Source: Pilimelia terevasa (GTDB taxonomy: Bacteria; Actinomycetota; Actinomycetes; Mycobacteriales; Micromonosporaceae). From it: a stretch of DNA of 64,000 nucleotides. The notes below the pieces were generated by a model, which saw nothing but the letters and a program-made list of their open reading frames with translations, made no database searches and was not told the DNA's origin. The stretch spans positions 186,001 to 250,000 of the forward strand of contig NZ_BMQC01000003.1 in the NCBI RefSeq assembly GCF_014647915.1, written 5' to 3'. Shown here in pieces: positions 27,645 through 36,012 of the stretch. The number at the start of each line of letters is the position of its first letter. Within the stretch, counting starts at the first letter, position 1. Made by a program: the position numbers and the translations under genes.

Positions 27645-29282
27645 GTGCCGCTTCCGCGCCCGTCCGCGCCCCCGTCCCCCGCCACGCCCACGCCCGCGCC
27701 GACCTCCCTGGCCGCCGACCTGCGGGCGGGCTTCCTCGTCTTCCTCATCGCCCTGCCGCTGTGCCTGGGCATCGCCATGGCCAGCGGGTTCCCGCCGGTC
27801 GCCGGGGTGCTGACCGCCATCGTCGGCGGCGTCCTGGTCACCCTGCTGGGCAGCGCCCGCCTCACCATCAAGGGACCCGCCGCCGGCCTCATCGTCATCG
27901 CGGTCGGGGCGGTCACCGAACTCGGCGGCGGCGACCTCGCCGTCGGGTACCGCCGGGCCCTGGCCGTGGGCGTCGTCGCCGCCGTACTCCAGATCCTGCT
28001 CGGGCTGCTGCGGACCGCCAGCGTCGGCGTGGCCATGTCCCCGTCGGTCGTCCACGGGATGCTCGCCGCGATCGGCGTCATCATCATCGCCAAGCAGGCC
28101 CACGTGCTGCTCGGCGTGAAGCCGCACGGTACCGAGCCGCTGGAGCTGCTCGCCGAGATCCCGTCCAGCGTCGCCCGCGCCAACCCGCAGATCCTGCTGC
28201 TGGGGCTGCTGTCGCTGGCGATCCTGTTCGGGCTGCCGCTGGTCCGCGCCCGCTGGGTGCGCAGGGTCCCGGCGCCGCTGGTCGTCCTGGCGGTCGCGGT
28301 ACCGGTCGGGCTGTGGCTGCACCTGTCCGCGCCGCACGACTACCGGATGCTCGGCGGGGTCCACCACCTCGGCCCCGAGTACCTGGTGCGGCTGCCCGGC
28401 AGCATCGTGGACGCCGTCGCGTTCCCGGACTTCTCGGTGGTCACCAGCCTCACCTCGATCAAGTACGTGATCATGTTCGCCCTCATCGGCAGCATCGAGT
28501 CGACCCTGACGGTGCTGGCGGTCGACGCGATGGACCCGCACAAGCGGACCTCCAACTACGACCGCGACCTGGTCGCCCTCGGCGGCGGCAACCTGGTGTC
28601 CTCGCTGATCGGCGGCCTGCCGATGATCTCGGAGATCGTCCGGAGCCGGGCCAACATCGACGCCGGGGCGACGTCCCGGTGGGCGAACTTCTTCCACGGC
28701 GCGCTGCTGCTGGCGTTCGTCGCGCTGGCGCCCGGCCTGCTCCAGACCATCCCCCTGGCCGCCCTGGCGGCGATGCTCATCTACACGGGCAGCCGGCTGG
28801 CCTCGCCCCGGGAGTTCCGGCACGTCAGCAAGGTCGGACCGGACCAGCTCGCCCTGTTCCTGACCACGCTGGTGGTCACCCTCGCCACGGACCTGCTGAT
28901 CGGCGTGGCCGCCGGCCTGGCGCTGAAGCTGGTCCTGCACCTCGTGCGCGGCGTACCGGTCCGGGCGCTGCTGCGGCCCCGCCCGCAGGCCGTCCGCGAG
29001 GAGAACCGGCTGCGGGTGGCGCTGCCGGCGGCGGCGACGTTCGCCAGCCTGCTGCCGGTCCGCGCGGCGGTCCGCAGCGCCCAGGGCGACGCGACCGGAC
29101 CGAAGATCGACGAGCTGGTGATCGACGTCCGGGACGCGGCGGTGGTGGACCACACGTTCCTGTCCCGACTGTCGACCATGGCCCAGGAGTGGCCGCACAC
29201 GACGCTCACGGTGCAGGGGTTGGACACCCTGCGCCCGGTCTCCGACCACCCCGAGGCGACCCACCGCCGGAGCCGGCGGTGA
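27645..29282 (+). CDS. SulP-family anion transporter (probable bicarbonate)
   Basis: The 545-aa protein has 10-12 transmembrane segments of the SulP/SLC26 fold (ADLRAGFLVFLIALPLCLGI, GPAAGLIVIAVGAV) and a C-terminal STAS-like tail (IDELVIDVRDAAVVDHTFLS). SulP proteins carry sulfate, bicarbonate and other anions. Here the next gene is dabA, coupled by GTGA, so bicarbonate is the likely substrate (inference from context). The GTG start follows GAAGGA by 6 nt. It would raise cytoplasmic inorganic carbon for carboxylases. Confidence 0.85.
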   Translation: MPLPRPSAPPSPATPTPAPTSLAADLRAGFLVFLIALPLCLGIAMASGFPPVAGVLTAIVGGVLVTLLGSARLTIKGPAAGLIVIAVGAVTELGGGDLAVGYRRALAVGVVAAVLQILLGLLRTASVGVAMSPSVVHGMLAAIGVIIIAKQAHVLLGVKPHGTEPLELLAEIPSSVARANPQILLLGLLSLAILFGLPLVRARWVRRVPAPLVVLAVAVPVGLWLHLSAPHDYRMLGGVHHLGPEYLVRLPGSIVDAVAFPDFSVVTSLTSIKYVIMFALIGSIESTLTVLAVDAMDPHKRTSNYDRDLVALGGGNLVSSLIGGLPMISEIVRSRANIDAGATSRWANFFHGALLLAFVALAPGLLQTIPLAALAAMLIYTGSRLASPREFRHVSKVGPDQLALFLTTLVVTLATDLLIGVAAGLALKLVLHLVRGVPVRALLRPRPQAVREENRLRVALPAAATFASLLPVRAAVRSAQGDATGPKIDELVIDVRDAAVVDHTFLSRLSTMAQEWPHTTLTVQGLDTLRPVSDHPEATHRRSRR

Positions 29283-32209
29283 CCGCCGCGCCGGCCCAGC
29301 CGGGTACCGCCGCCGGCCCCGGGGAGGGGGTGCCGGCGCTGATCGCGCGGGCGGCGCGGCTGCTGCCCGCCCAGGCGCCGCTGTCGGCGTTCGTCCACCA
29401 CAACACCCTGCACGCCTTCGAGGACCGGCCGTTCGAGGAGGCCGTCGAGCACGCGGCCCGGCTGTTCGGCACCGAGCCGTACCTCGCCGAGTCCGCCTAC
29501 GCCGCGCTGCTCGCCGAGGGCCGGATCACCCCCGCTGACCTCGACGCCGTCGTCGCCGACGCCCCCGCCGGGCCACCGGCGCCGCCCGGCGGCCCCACCT
29601 GGCGGGCGTACCTGCGGGCCCGGCTGGGGACGCACCTGGACATCCCGCGCGGCGCGGCGCTGGACTGGCTGCTCGCCGAGACCCCGGCCCTGGCCGCCCT
29701 GCCCGCGGACCTGCCGCCGGAGCGCGCGCGGTACCTGCGCGCCGCCGCCGCGCGGCGCCGCCCGCAGGCCGGGGCGGACGCCGTCCGCCACCTGCTGGCC
29801 GACCTGTGGACGGCGCTGCGCAGGGCCGCCCCGGCCGGTCCCGCGGCCCCGCCGCCCGCCGCCCGGCCCCGCGACCTGCTACTGGCCCGGACCGGCCACG
29901 ACACCGACACCGACACGCACCCGCTGCTCATCCGGTTCGCGGCGGCGTACCTCGACCAGGGCGTCGCCTACTGGGCGATGCCCGGCCGGGAGGAGGGCAT
30001 CCTGGCGGCGTTCCGCAGCCTGTACGGCCGGCGCGGCGGCCCGCCCGAGCCGTGGCTGCGCGACCTGCCGGCGGTCCTGGCCGCGCAGGCGGGCTGGTCG
30101 GCGGCGCGCACCGTCGCATGGGCGCTGACCGCGCTGCGGGTACCCGAGCCGGCCTGGGGGGCGGCGATCGAGGCGACGCTGCTGTCCCTGCGCGGCTGGG
30201 CCGGCATGGTCCACCACCTGGAGCACGCGCCGCACCGGGCGCCCGTGGCCGCGCCGCCCGCCCGGCTGGCCGACCACCTCGCCGTCCAGCTCACGCTGGA
30301 CCTGCTGGCCACCCGCGCCGCCGTCCGCGCGCACCTCGGCCCGGCGGCGACCGTCGCCGACCTGGACCTGCTGGACGCCGGGCCGCCGCCCGCCCGCGCC
30401 GCGCGCCGGGAACTGGCCTACGAGGCGTACCGGCTGGCCCAGCTCCTGCCCGTCGACGTGGACGCCCTCTGCGCGCCCGCGCCCGCGGCCGCGTGGCTGA
30501 GGACCGTCGCCGCCGCCGACGAGGTGCTCCGGCGCCGCCTGCTGCACCTGGCCTACGAGCGCCGGCACCGGGTGGGTGTCCTCGACGGGCTGCACGCCCA
30601 CGGCCGGTACGCCGCCCCGCTGTCGCGGCCGCCTGCCTTCCAGGTGGTGTTCTGCATCGACGAGCGGGAGGAGTCGCTGCGCCGGCACCTGGAGGAGCAC
30701 TGCCCGTCGGTGGAGACGTTCGGGTACGCGGGCTTCTTCGGCGTGCCGATGTCCTACCAGGGCGTCGACGACGTCCGCCCGCGGCCGCTGTGCCCGGTCG
30801 TCCTCACGCCCCGCCACCTGGTGGTCGAGGAGGCGCGCGCCCCGCGGGCGAAGCGCCACCGCGGGGGCGCGGCGCGGCGCGGGTACGACGTCGGGACCCG
30901 GACCCTGGCCCGCGGCGCGGCGCTGAGCCTCGGCCTCGGCCTGGCCCACGCCGTACCGTGGGTCGGGCGCACCCTGTTCCCGCGCCGCTTCGACCGCTGG
31001 CTGCGCCGCCTGGACCACCCCGGCGGGCCGCCGACCCGGCTGGACCTGCACCACCGGCCGGCCGAGGACGCCGGGCTGCGCCGCGGCTTCACCGTCGCCG
31101 AGATGACCGACATCGTCGCCGCCGCGCTGCGCACCACGGGCCTCGGCGCCGGACCGGCCCCGGTGGTCCTGCTCGTCGGACACGGCTCGGCGAGCCTGAA
31201 CAACCCGCACGAGGCCGCGCACGACTGCGGCGCCACCGGCGGCGGCCGCGGCGGCCCCAACGCCCGCGCCCTGGCCGCCATGGCCAACGACCCCGAGGTC
31301 CGGGCGGCGCTCGCCGCGCGCGGCACCGCGCTGCCGGCGCACGTCTGGTTCGTCGGCGCGTACCACAACACCTGCGACGACTCGGTCACCTACTACGACG
31401 AGGACCTGGTGCCGGCGCGCACCAGGCCCGCCCTGCGCGCGGCGCAGGCCGCGCTCGCGCAGGCCTGCCGGCTCGCGGCGCACGAGCGCTGCCGCCGGTT
31501 CGCCACGGCGCCGCCGGACCTGCCCGTCGACCGGGCGCTCGCGCACGTGGAGACGCACACCGTCGACCTCGGCCAGCCCCGGCCCGAGTACGGGCACGCC
31601 ACCAACGCGGTCTGCGTCGTCGGCCGGCGCTGGCGCACCCGCGGCCTGTACCTGGACCGGCGCGCGTTCCTCGTCTCCTACGACCCCACCGCCGACCCCG
31701 GCGCCGAGATCCTGGCCGGCCTGCTCGCCGCCGTCGGCCCGGTCTGCGCCGGCATCAACCTGGAGTACTACTTCAGCCACGTCGACCCGGTCGGCTACGG
31801 CTGCGGCACCAAGCTGCCGCACAACATCACCGGACTGCTGGGGGTGATGGACGGCCACGCCTCCGACTTGCGCACCGGCCTGCCGTGGCAGATGGTCGAG
31901 ATCCACGAGCCCGTCCGGCTGCTGCTCGTCGTGGAGGCGGCCCCGGCCGCGCTCGCCGCGGTGATCGCCGCCAACCCGGCCCTGGACCGGCTCGTCCGGC
32001 ACCGGTGGATCCAGCTCGCCGCCTGGCAGCCGGACGGCGACGCGCTGTCCTGGTACGACGGCGGCCGGTTCGCGCCGCACCGGCCACCGGCGGCCCCGCT
32101 GCCGCTGGCCGGCCGCTCCGTCGAGGTGTACACCGGGCGGCGCGACCACCTGGGCTGCGCCCACGTCCTCGCCGGCTGCCCCGACGCACCCGCGGAGGTG
32201 CTCCGGTGA
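29279..32209 (+). CDS. dabA: DabA-type inorganic carbon uptake protein (DUF2309/UPF0753)
   Basis: DabA is the beta-carbonic-anhydrase-like subunit of the DAB complex, which hydrates CO2 vectorially and traps bicarbonate in the cell. The 976-aa protein carries the zinc-site residues with the expected spacing: Cys459 and Asp461 in FCIDERE, His635 in GHGSASLNNPH and Cys650 in HDCGA. The Cys-Asp (2) and His-Cys (15) spacings equal those described for Halothiobacillus DabA2. It lacks transmembrane segments and should bind the membrane subunits encoded next. Start and stop both sit in GTGA overlaps. Confidence 0.93.
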   Translation: MTAAPAQPGTAAGPGEGVPALIARAARLLPAQAPLSAFVHHNTLHAFEDRPFEEAVEHAARLFGTEPYLAESAYAALLAEGRITPADLDAVVADAPAGPPAPPGGPTWRAYLRARLGTHLDIPRGAALDWLLAETPALAALPADLPPERARYLRAAAARRRPQAGADAVRHLLADLWTALRRAAPAGPAAPPPAARPRDLLLARTGHDTDTDTHPLLIRFAAAYLDQGVAYWAMPGREEGILAAFRSLYGRRGGPPEPWLRDLPAVLAAQAGWSAARTVAWALTALRVPEPAWGAAIEATLLSLRGWAGMVHHLEHAPHRAPVAAPPARLADHLAVQLTLDLLATRAAVRAHLGPAATVADLDLLDAGPPPARAARRELAYEAYRLAQLLPVDVDALCAPAPAAAWLRTVAAADEVLRRRLLHLAYERRHRVGVLDGLHAHGRYAAPLSRPPAFQVVFCIDEREESLRRHLEEHCPSVETFGYAGFFGVPMSYQGVDDVRPRPLCPVVLTPRHLVVEEARAPRAKRHRGGAARRGYDVGTRTLARGAALSLGLGLAHAVPWVGRTLFPRRFDRWLRRLDHPGGPPTRLDLHHRPAEDAGLRRGFTVAEMTDIVAAALRTTGLGAGPAPVVLLVGHGSASLNNPHEAAHDCGATGGGRGGPNARALAAMANDPEVRAALAARGTALPAHVWFVGAYHNTCDDSVTYYDEDLVPARTRPALRAAQAALAQACRLAAHERCRRFATAPPDLPVDRALAHVETHTVDLGQPRPEYGHATNAVCVVGRRWRTRGLYLDRRAFLVSYDPTADPGAEILAGLLAAVGPVCAGINLEYYFSHVDPVGYGCGTKLPHNITGLLGVMDGHASDLRTGLPWQMVEIHEPVRLLLVVEAAPAALAAVIAANPALDRLVRHRWIQLAAWQPDGDALSWYDGGRFAPHRPPAAPLPLAGRSVEVYTGRRDHLGCAHVLAGCPDAPAEVLR

Positions 32210-33546
32210 CCGCGCTCCTGCTGCTGGCCGCCGCCCTCCTGCCGCTGGCCGCGTGCGGCGCGCTGGCCGTACCGGCGTGGTGCGGGGCCCGGTGGTCCGA
32301 GCGGGTCAGCGCGGGCGTGGTGACGGCGGCGTTCGCCGGCTCGGCCCTCGCGGCGACGCTCCTGCTGCCGGCCGCGCTGCGCGGCCCGGCCGGCACGGCC
32401 GCGACCTGGCTGCGCCTGGACGGGCTCACGCTGCGCGGCGGGCTGGTCGACGACGCGCTGGCCGCGCCGTTCGCCGTCCTCGCCCCGGCGCTGCTGGCGC
32501 TGGTGTCGGCGTTCTCCCGGCGGTACCTGCACGCCGAACCGGGCCACCGGCGCTTCTACCTGCTGCTGGCGCTGTTCGGCGGCGGCGTGCAGACGGTGTT
32601 CCTGGCCGGCACGCTGGAGACCGCGATCGCCGGGTGGGAGCTGGCCGGCCTGGCCTCCGCGCTGCTCATCGGCTTCTTCCACGAACGGCCGGCGCCGCCC
32701 GCGAACGGCCTGCGCGCCTTCGCCACCTACCGGCTGTGCGACGTGGGCCTGCTCTGCGCGCTGGCCTGGCTGCACCACGCCGGCACCGGTACGGCGTTCA
32801 CCGGCGGGGCCGGCCGCGTCGCCACCCTCCCGGCGCCGCCGGGGGCGGCGGCCGCGGTGGTCGGCGCCGCGCTGCTGTGGGCCGCGCTGGGCAAGAGCGC
32901 CCTGTTCCCCCTGGGCGGCTGGCTCCCCCGGGCGATGGAGGGGCCTACGCCCTCCAGCGCGATCTGCTACGGCGCGCTCTCGGTGAGCCTCGGCCCGTAC
33001 CTGCTGCTGCGCACCTGCGCCGGCTGGCCCGGCCACGCGTGGCTGGCCGCCGCGACGGTCCTCGTCGGACTGCTCACCGCGGCCCACGCCACCCTCGTCG
33101 GCCGCGCGCAGACCGACGTCAAGTCCAGCCTCGCGTACGCCTCGATGGCGCAGCTCGGCCTCGTCGTCGCCGAGGTCGGCCTCGGCCTGCACCGGCTCGC
33201 GGTCCTGCACCTGGTCGCGCACGCGCTGCTGCGCAGCGGCCAGATCCTGCGGGCGCCGAGCCTGCTGCACGACCACCAGCACCGCGAGCGCGCCCTGGGC
33301 CGCCCGCTGCCGGCCACCGGGGACCACCTGGCCCGGCTCGTCCCGCCGGGCGCGCAGCGCTGGCTGTACCGGCACGCGCTCGAACGCGGACACCTGGACG
33401 GGCTGCTCGCGGCCCGCGTCCTGGCCCCGGTGGCGCGCGCCGTGCGCGCGTGGGACGCCTGCGAGGACCGCTGGGCCGCCCGCCTCGCCGGTCCCCCCGC
33501 CCCGGCGGCGCCCCGGGTCCACGCCGGTTCGGGAGGTACGCGATGA
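32206..33546 (+). CDS. dabB: NuoL-like membrane subunit (DabB-type proton channel)
   Basis: The 446-aa protein has 10-12 transmembrane segments of the NADH-dehydrogenase antiporter family, with ALWAALGKSALFPLGGWLPRAMEGPTPSSA-type sequence around residues 225-250 (conserved Lys and Glu of the proton path) and KSSLAYASMAQLGLV near 308. In DAB systems such a NuoL-like protein couples the proton gradient to CO2 hydration by DabA. The C-terminal 80 residues are soluble. The GTG start overlaps the dabA stop (GTGA); the end overlaps the next gene by ATGA. Confidence 0.88.
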   Translation: MTALLLLAAALLPLAACGALAVPAWCGARWSERVSAGVVTAAFAGSALAATLLLPAALRGPAGTAATWLRLDGLTLRGGLVDDALAAPFAVLAPALLALVSAFSRRYLHAEPGHRRFYLLLALFGGGVQTVFLAGTLETAIAGWELAGLASALLIGFFHERPAPPANGLRAFATYRLCDVGLLCALAWLHHAGTGTAFTGGAGRVATLPAPPGAAAAVVGAALLWAALGKSALFPLGGWLPRAMEGPTPSSAICYGALSVSLGPYLLLRTCAGWPGHAWLAAATVLVGLLTAAHATLVGRAQTDVKSSLAYASMAQLGLVVAEVGLGLHRLAVLHLVAHALLRSGQILRAPSLLHDHQHRERALGRPLPATGDHLARLVPPGAQRWLYRHALERGHLDGLLAARVLAPVARAVRAWDACEDRWAARLAGPPAPAAPRVHAGSGGTR

Positions 33547-34853
33547 TCCTCGCCCTGACGCCCTGCCTCGGCGCCGCGCTGCTGCTGGTCGGCGCGCGCC
33601 ACGCCGGCCGCACCGCCGCCCCGGCGGCGGCCCGCGCCGTCGCGGTCGCCGCGGCCACGGCGGCGACGGTCGTCGCCGCCGTCGGCTGGCCACTGGCCCT
33701 GCTCGACCCGCTGGGCCGCGCCGGCCCGGTGACGGTACTCGCCGCGCCCGGCGGCCCCGGCCCGGCGTGGGCGCTGACGGCCGCCGTCGGCACCCTGCTC
33801 GCCACCGCCCTCGCCCCGGTCGCCACCCACCCGCCGCCGGTCCAGCGCCGGATCCTGCTGCTGGCGGCGACGGCGGCGGCCGGTACCGCCACCGACCAGC
33901 CGGGCCTCGCCGTCGCCCTGTGGGCGGCCGGCGCGGGGCTGCTGTGGTCGTGGCTCGACACGCCGCCGGGGGCGGCGGGCCGACGGCGCCTGTTCGGCCT
34001 GTACCACGGGTTGAGCGTCGCCGCCGTCGCGCTGGGCGCCCTGGTCACCGCGGTCGGGGCGCCCCGGGCGGGCGCCGTCCTGCTCGCCGCGGGCGTCCTG
34101 GTCCGGGTGGGCGCGCCGCCGGCCCACGCGTGGCTGCCGGTGTGCGTCGGCCGCACCCCGCCCGGGCTGCTGGTCGCGTTCCTGACCACGGTCCCGGTCG
34201 GGCTGTCGCTGCTGGCGCGCGCCCCCGTGCCGGCCGGGGCGGCCGCCGCCGTCGGCGCCTGCGGCGCGCTCGGCGCGGGGCTGCTGGCGGTCGTCCAGCG
34301 CTCCGTCTGGCGCTGCCTGGCGTACCTGCTCGCCGCGCAGGCGGCCCTGGAGGTCGCCGCCTGGGGTACCGCCGGAGCCGCCGGGGTGGCCCTGGGCTGG
34401 GGGGCGACCATGCTGGGCGGCGCCGGCCTGCTGATGACGACGGCGGCGCTGGAGGCCCGCCGCGGCCCGCTGCACCTGGGTACGCCGCTGGGCAATCTGG
34501 CCCGGACCCCGCGCCTGGCCTGGGCGTTCCTCGTGTGCGGACTGGCCGGGGCCGGCTTCCCGGCGCTGGCCGGCTTCGTCGGCGCGGAGCTGGCGGTGCA
34601 CGCCGGCACCGCGGTCTCGCCGTGGTGGACGCTTCCGCTGGCGGGGGCGGTGAGCCTGGCCGGGGTGACGGTGCTGCGGGCGTACACGTCGCTGTTCACC
34701 GGCCGGCGCGACCACCCCGGCCACCCGGACCTGACCCGGCGCGAGACGTACGCGCTGGGCGTGGCCCTGGCCGCCGTGGTCTGCGGCGGCCTGGCCCCGG
34801 GCGGCGTCGCGGCCGACGCGCCCGCCCCGCCGCCGGCCGGCCGGCACGGCTGA
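33543..34853 (+). CDS. Second NADH-dehydrogenase-antiporter-like membrane subunit
   Basis: A 436-aa protein with about 12-13 hydrophobic segments, similar in build to NuoL/M/N subunits (GVLVRVGAPPAHAWLPVCVG resembles the GAxPxHxWLPxA motif; VWRCLAYLLAAQAALEV). Key charged residues are fewer than in the preceding protein. The canonical two-gene DAB locus has one NuoL-like subunit, so this is an additional component or a diverged second channel. ATGA coupling with the preceding gene makes co-assembly likely. Confidence 0.8.
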   Translation: MILALTPCLGAALLLVGARHAGRTAAPAAARAVAVAAATAATVVAAVGWPLALLDPLGRAGPVTVLAAPGGPGPAWALTAAVGTLLATALAPVATHPPPVQRRILLLAATAAAGTATDQPGLAVALWAAGAGLLWSWLDTPPGAAGRRRLFGLYHGLSVAAVALGALVTAVGAPRAGAVLLAAGVLVRVGAPPAHAWLPVCVGRTPPGLLVAFLTTVPVGLSLLARAPVPAGAAAAVGACGALGAGLLAVVQRSVWRCLAYLLAAQAALEVAAWGTAGAAGVALGWGATMLGGAGLLMTTAALEARRGPLHLGTPLGNLARTPRLAWAFLVCGLAGAGFPALAGFVGAELAVHAGTAVSPWWTLPLAGAVSLAGVTVLRAYTSLFTGRRDHPGHPDLTRRETYALGVALAAVVCGGLAPGGVAADAPAPPPAGRHG

Positions 34854-34855
34854 CC

Positions 34856-34903
34856 GGGCGCCGACCGCCGCGCCGGCTTCCCTGGCGCGGCGGTCGGTCG
34901 CCC
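34856..34903. terminator. Bidirectional terminator hairpin
   Basis: A perfect 14-bp stem (34861-34874 with 34884-34897, core CGACCGCCGCGCC) with a 9-nt loop extends by five further pairs past a bulged T. It lies between the carbon operon and the convergent SRPBCC gene. Confidence 0.75.
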
Positions 34904-34932
34904 CGTCGCCCGCGGCGCGCCGGACCGGGCGG

Positions 34933-35436
34933 TCAGCGGCTGAACGCGTGACCGGTCTCCAGCAGCGACTTGAGGTCGCTGAGCACCCACGGCCAGCCGC
35001 CGCCGCCCGCCTGGGCGTCGCCGTCGCCGAGCGTCATCGCCGCGGTGGCCGGCGCGCCGGTGGCCTCGTGGGTCAGGGTGAGCCGGCACAGGCCGTCGCC
35101 CTGCTCCTGGATCTCGTACGTCAGAGTGGTGTACGGCTCGGCGGCCGTTCCCGGGTCCATCAACATCCGCCACGTCTGGACCAGGCGGCGGGGCGGGTCG
35201 CACTCCAGCACCTCGCCGTCGACGATCACCTCGGGGATGTCGTAGCCGGCGGCCCTGCCCTCCTGCTGCATCTTCTCGTCCGCGCGGTGCCGGTAGGCGC
35301 CGCCGGCGGACAGCGCGTAGTCGGCGTAGCCGCCGTAGCCGTACCGGACCGTCCAGTCCGGAGAGGTGATCGCCTCCCAGATGCGGGCGGCCTCGGCCTT
35401 GATGTAGATGCGGTGTACCTGCACGTCAGTGGTCAT
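34933..35436 (-). CDS. SRPBCC/AHSA1-family protein
   Basis: The 167-aa protein has the START-like hydrophobic-ligand fold: HRIYIKAEAARIWEAITSPD at the N-terminus, GEVLECDPPRRLVQTW, and a C-terminal helix with GGWPWVLSDLKSLLETG. Ligand unknown. It overlaps the arsR-type gene by 11 nt; such ArsR-SRPBCC pairs are common and usually autoregulated. Confidence 0.88.
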   Translation of the reverse strand: MTTDVQVHRIYIKAEAARIWEAITSPDWTVRYGYGGYADYALSAGGAYRHRADEKMQQEGRAAGYDIPEVIVDGEVLECDPPRRLVQTWRMLMDPGTAAEPYTTLTYEIQEQGDGLCRLTLTHEATGAPATAAMTLGDGDAQAGGGGWPWVLSDLKSLLETGHAFSR

Positions 35437-35749
35437 CTCGCTGCTCCAGTTCGCGTTTCAGCTCGGTCAGCGCCGCCAGCCGGGGCGCCGCGTACTTGTC
35501 GATCCACCTGTCGTGGATCAGCCGGATCGGTACCGGGTTGAGGTAGTGCAACTTCTCCCGCCCGGACCGCCGCACGACGACCAGGTCGGCCTCCTCCAGG
35601 ACCTTCAGGTGCTTGGCGACGCCGAACCTGGTCATCGAGACCTCGGACTCCAGCTCGGTGAGGGTGCGGCCGTCGCGGGCGTACAGCAGGTCCAGCAGGA
35701 AACGCCGCGTCCGGTCGGCCAGCGCCTTGAAGACACGGTCATCGTCCAT
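35426..35749 (-). CDS. ArsR-family winged-helix repressor
   Basis: A 107-aa protein: DDDRVFKALADRTRRFLLDL, LTELESEVSMTRFGVAKHLK (recognition helix) and VVVRRSGREKLHYLNPVPIR (wing). No metal-binding ELCVCDL-type motif, so it is probably not a metal sensor. A longer start at 35779 is rejected: it would begin inside the palindrome described below, and a good promoter puts transcription onset at the ATG of 35749. It should repress its own operon with the SRPBCC gene. Confidence 0.9.
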   Translation of the reverse strand: MDDDRVFKALADRTRRFLLDLLYARDGRTLTELESEVSMTRFGVAKHLKVLEEADLVVVRRSGREKLHYLNPVPIRLIHDRWIDKYAAPRLAALTELKRELEQRDDH

Positions 35750-35756
35750 CTCCCAC

Positions 35757-35786
35757 AAAATAGGTGACCATTTGGTCACGTGTCAA
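35757..35786 (-). promoter_or_regulatory. Promoter with embedded operator of the arsR-SRPBCC operon
   Basis: On the minus strand TTGACA (35781-35786) and TATTTT (35757-35762) are separated by 18 bp. The spacer is almost entirely filled by a palindrome, GTGACCA-AA-TGGTCAC (35764-35779), with perfect 7-bp arms. A repressor bound there would block RNA polymerase. The -10 ends 7 nt before the arsR ATG, so the mRNA should be leaderless. Confidence 0.75.
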
Positions 35787-36012
35787 GCCCTGGCCGGCAG
35801 TTTCCCGAGGCAGCGCAGGACGCCTGCCGAACCGCACGCTGACCGCCAGATCCGCACCGTCGCGGCTGCGAATATCGGTGGCCTGCTCCCGCGTGCGGCA
35901 TCTAGGCTGGTCAGCTGTGCGTGGGCGTGGGACGCCCGCGCCGGGCACTGCCGGTACCGCCATCAGGTGGCCGGGCGGCCCGGGTCAGGACACACCGACC
36001 GGGAGCGCCCAC

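Noticed and set aside
35750-35779. Longer ArsR N-terminus starting with GTG at 35779
   Set aside because: It would translate the operator palindrome and the -10 box; the family core begins at the ATG of 35749, where a good promoter places the transcription start.
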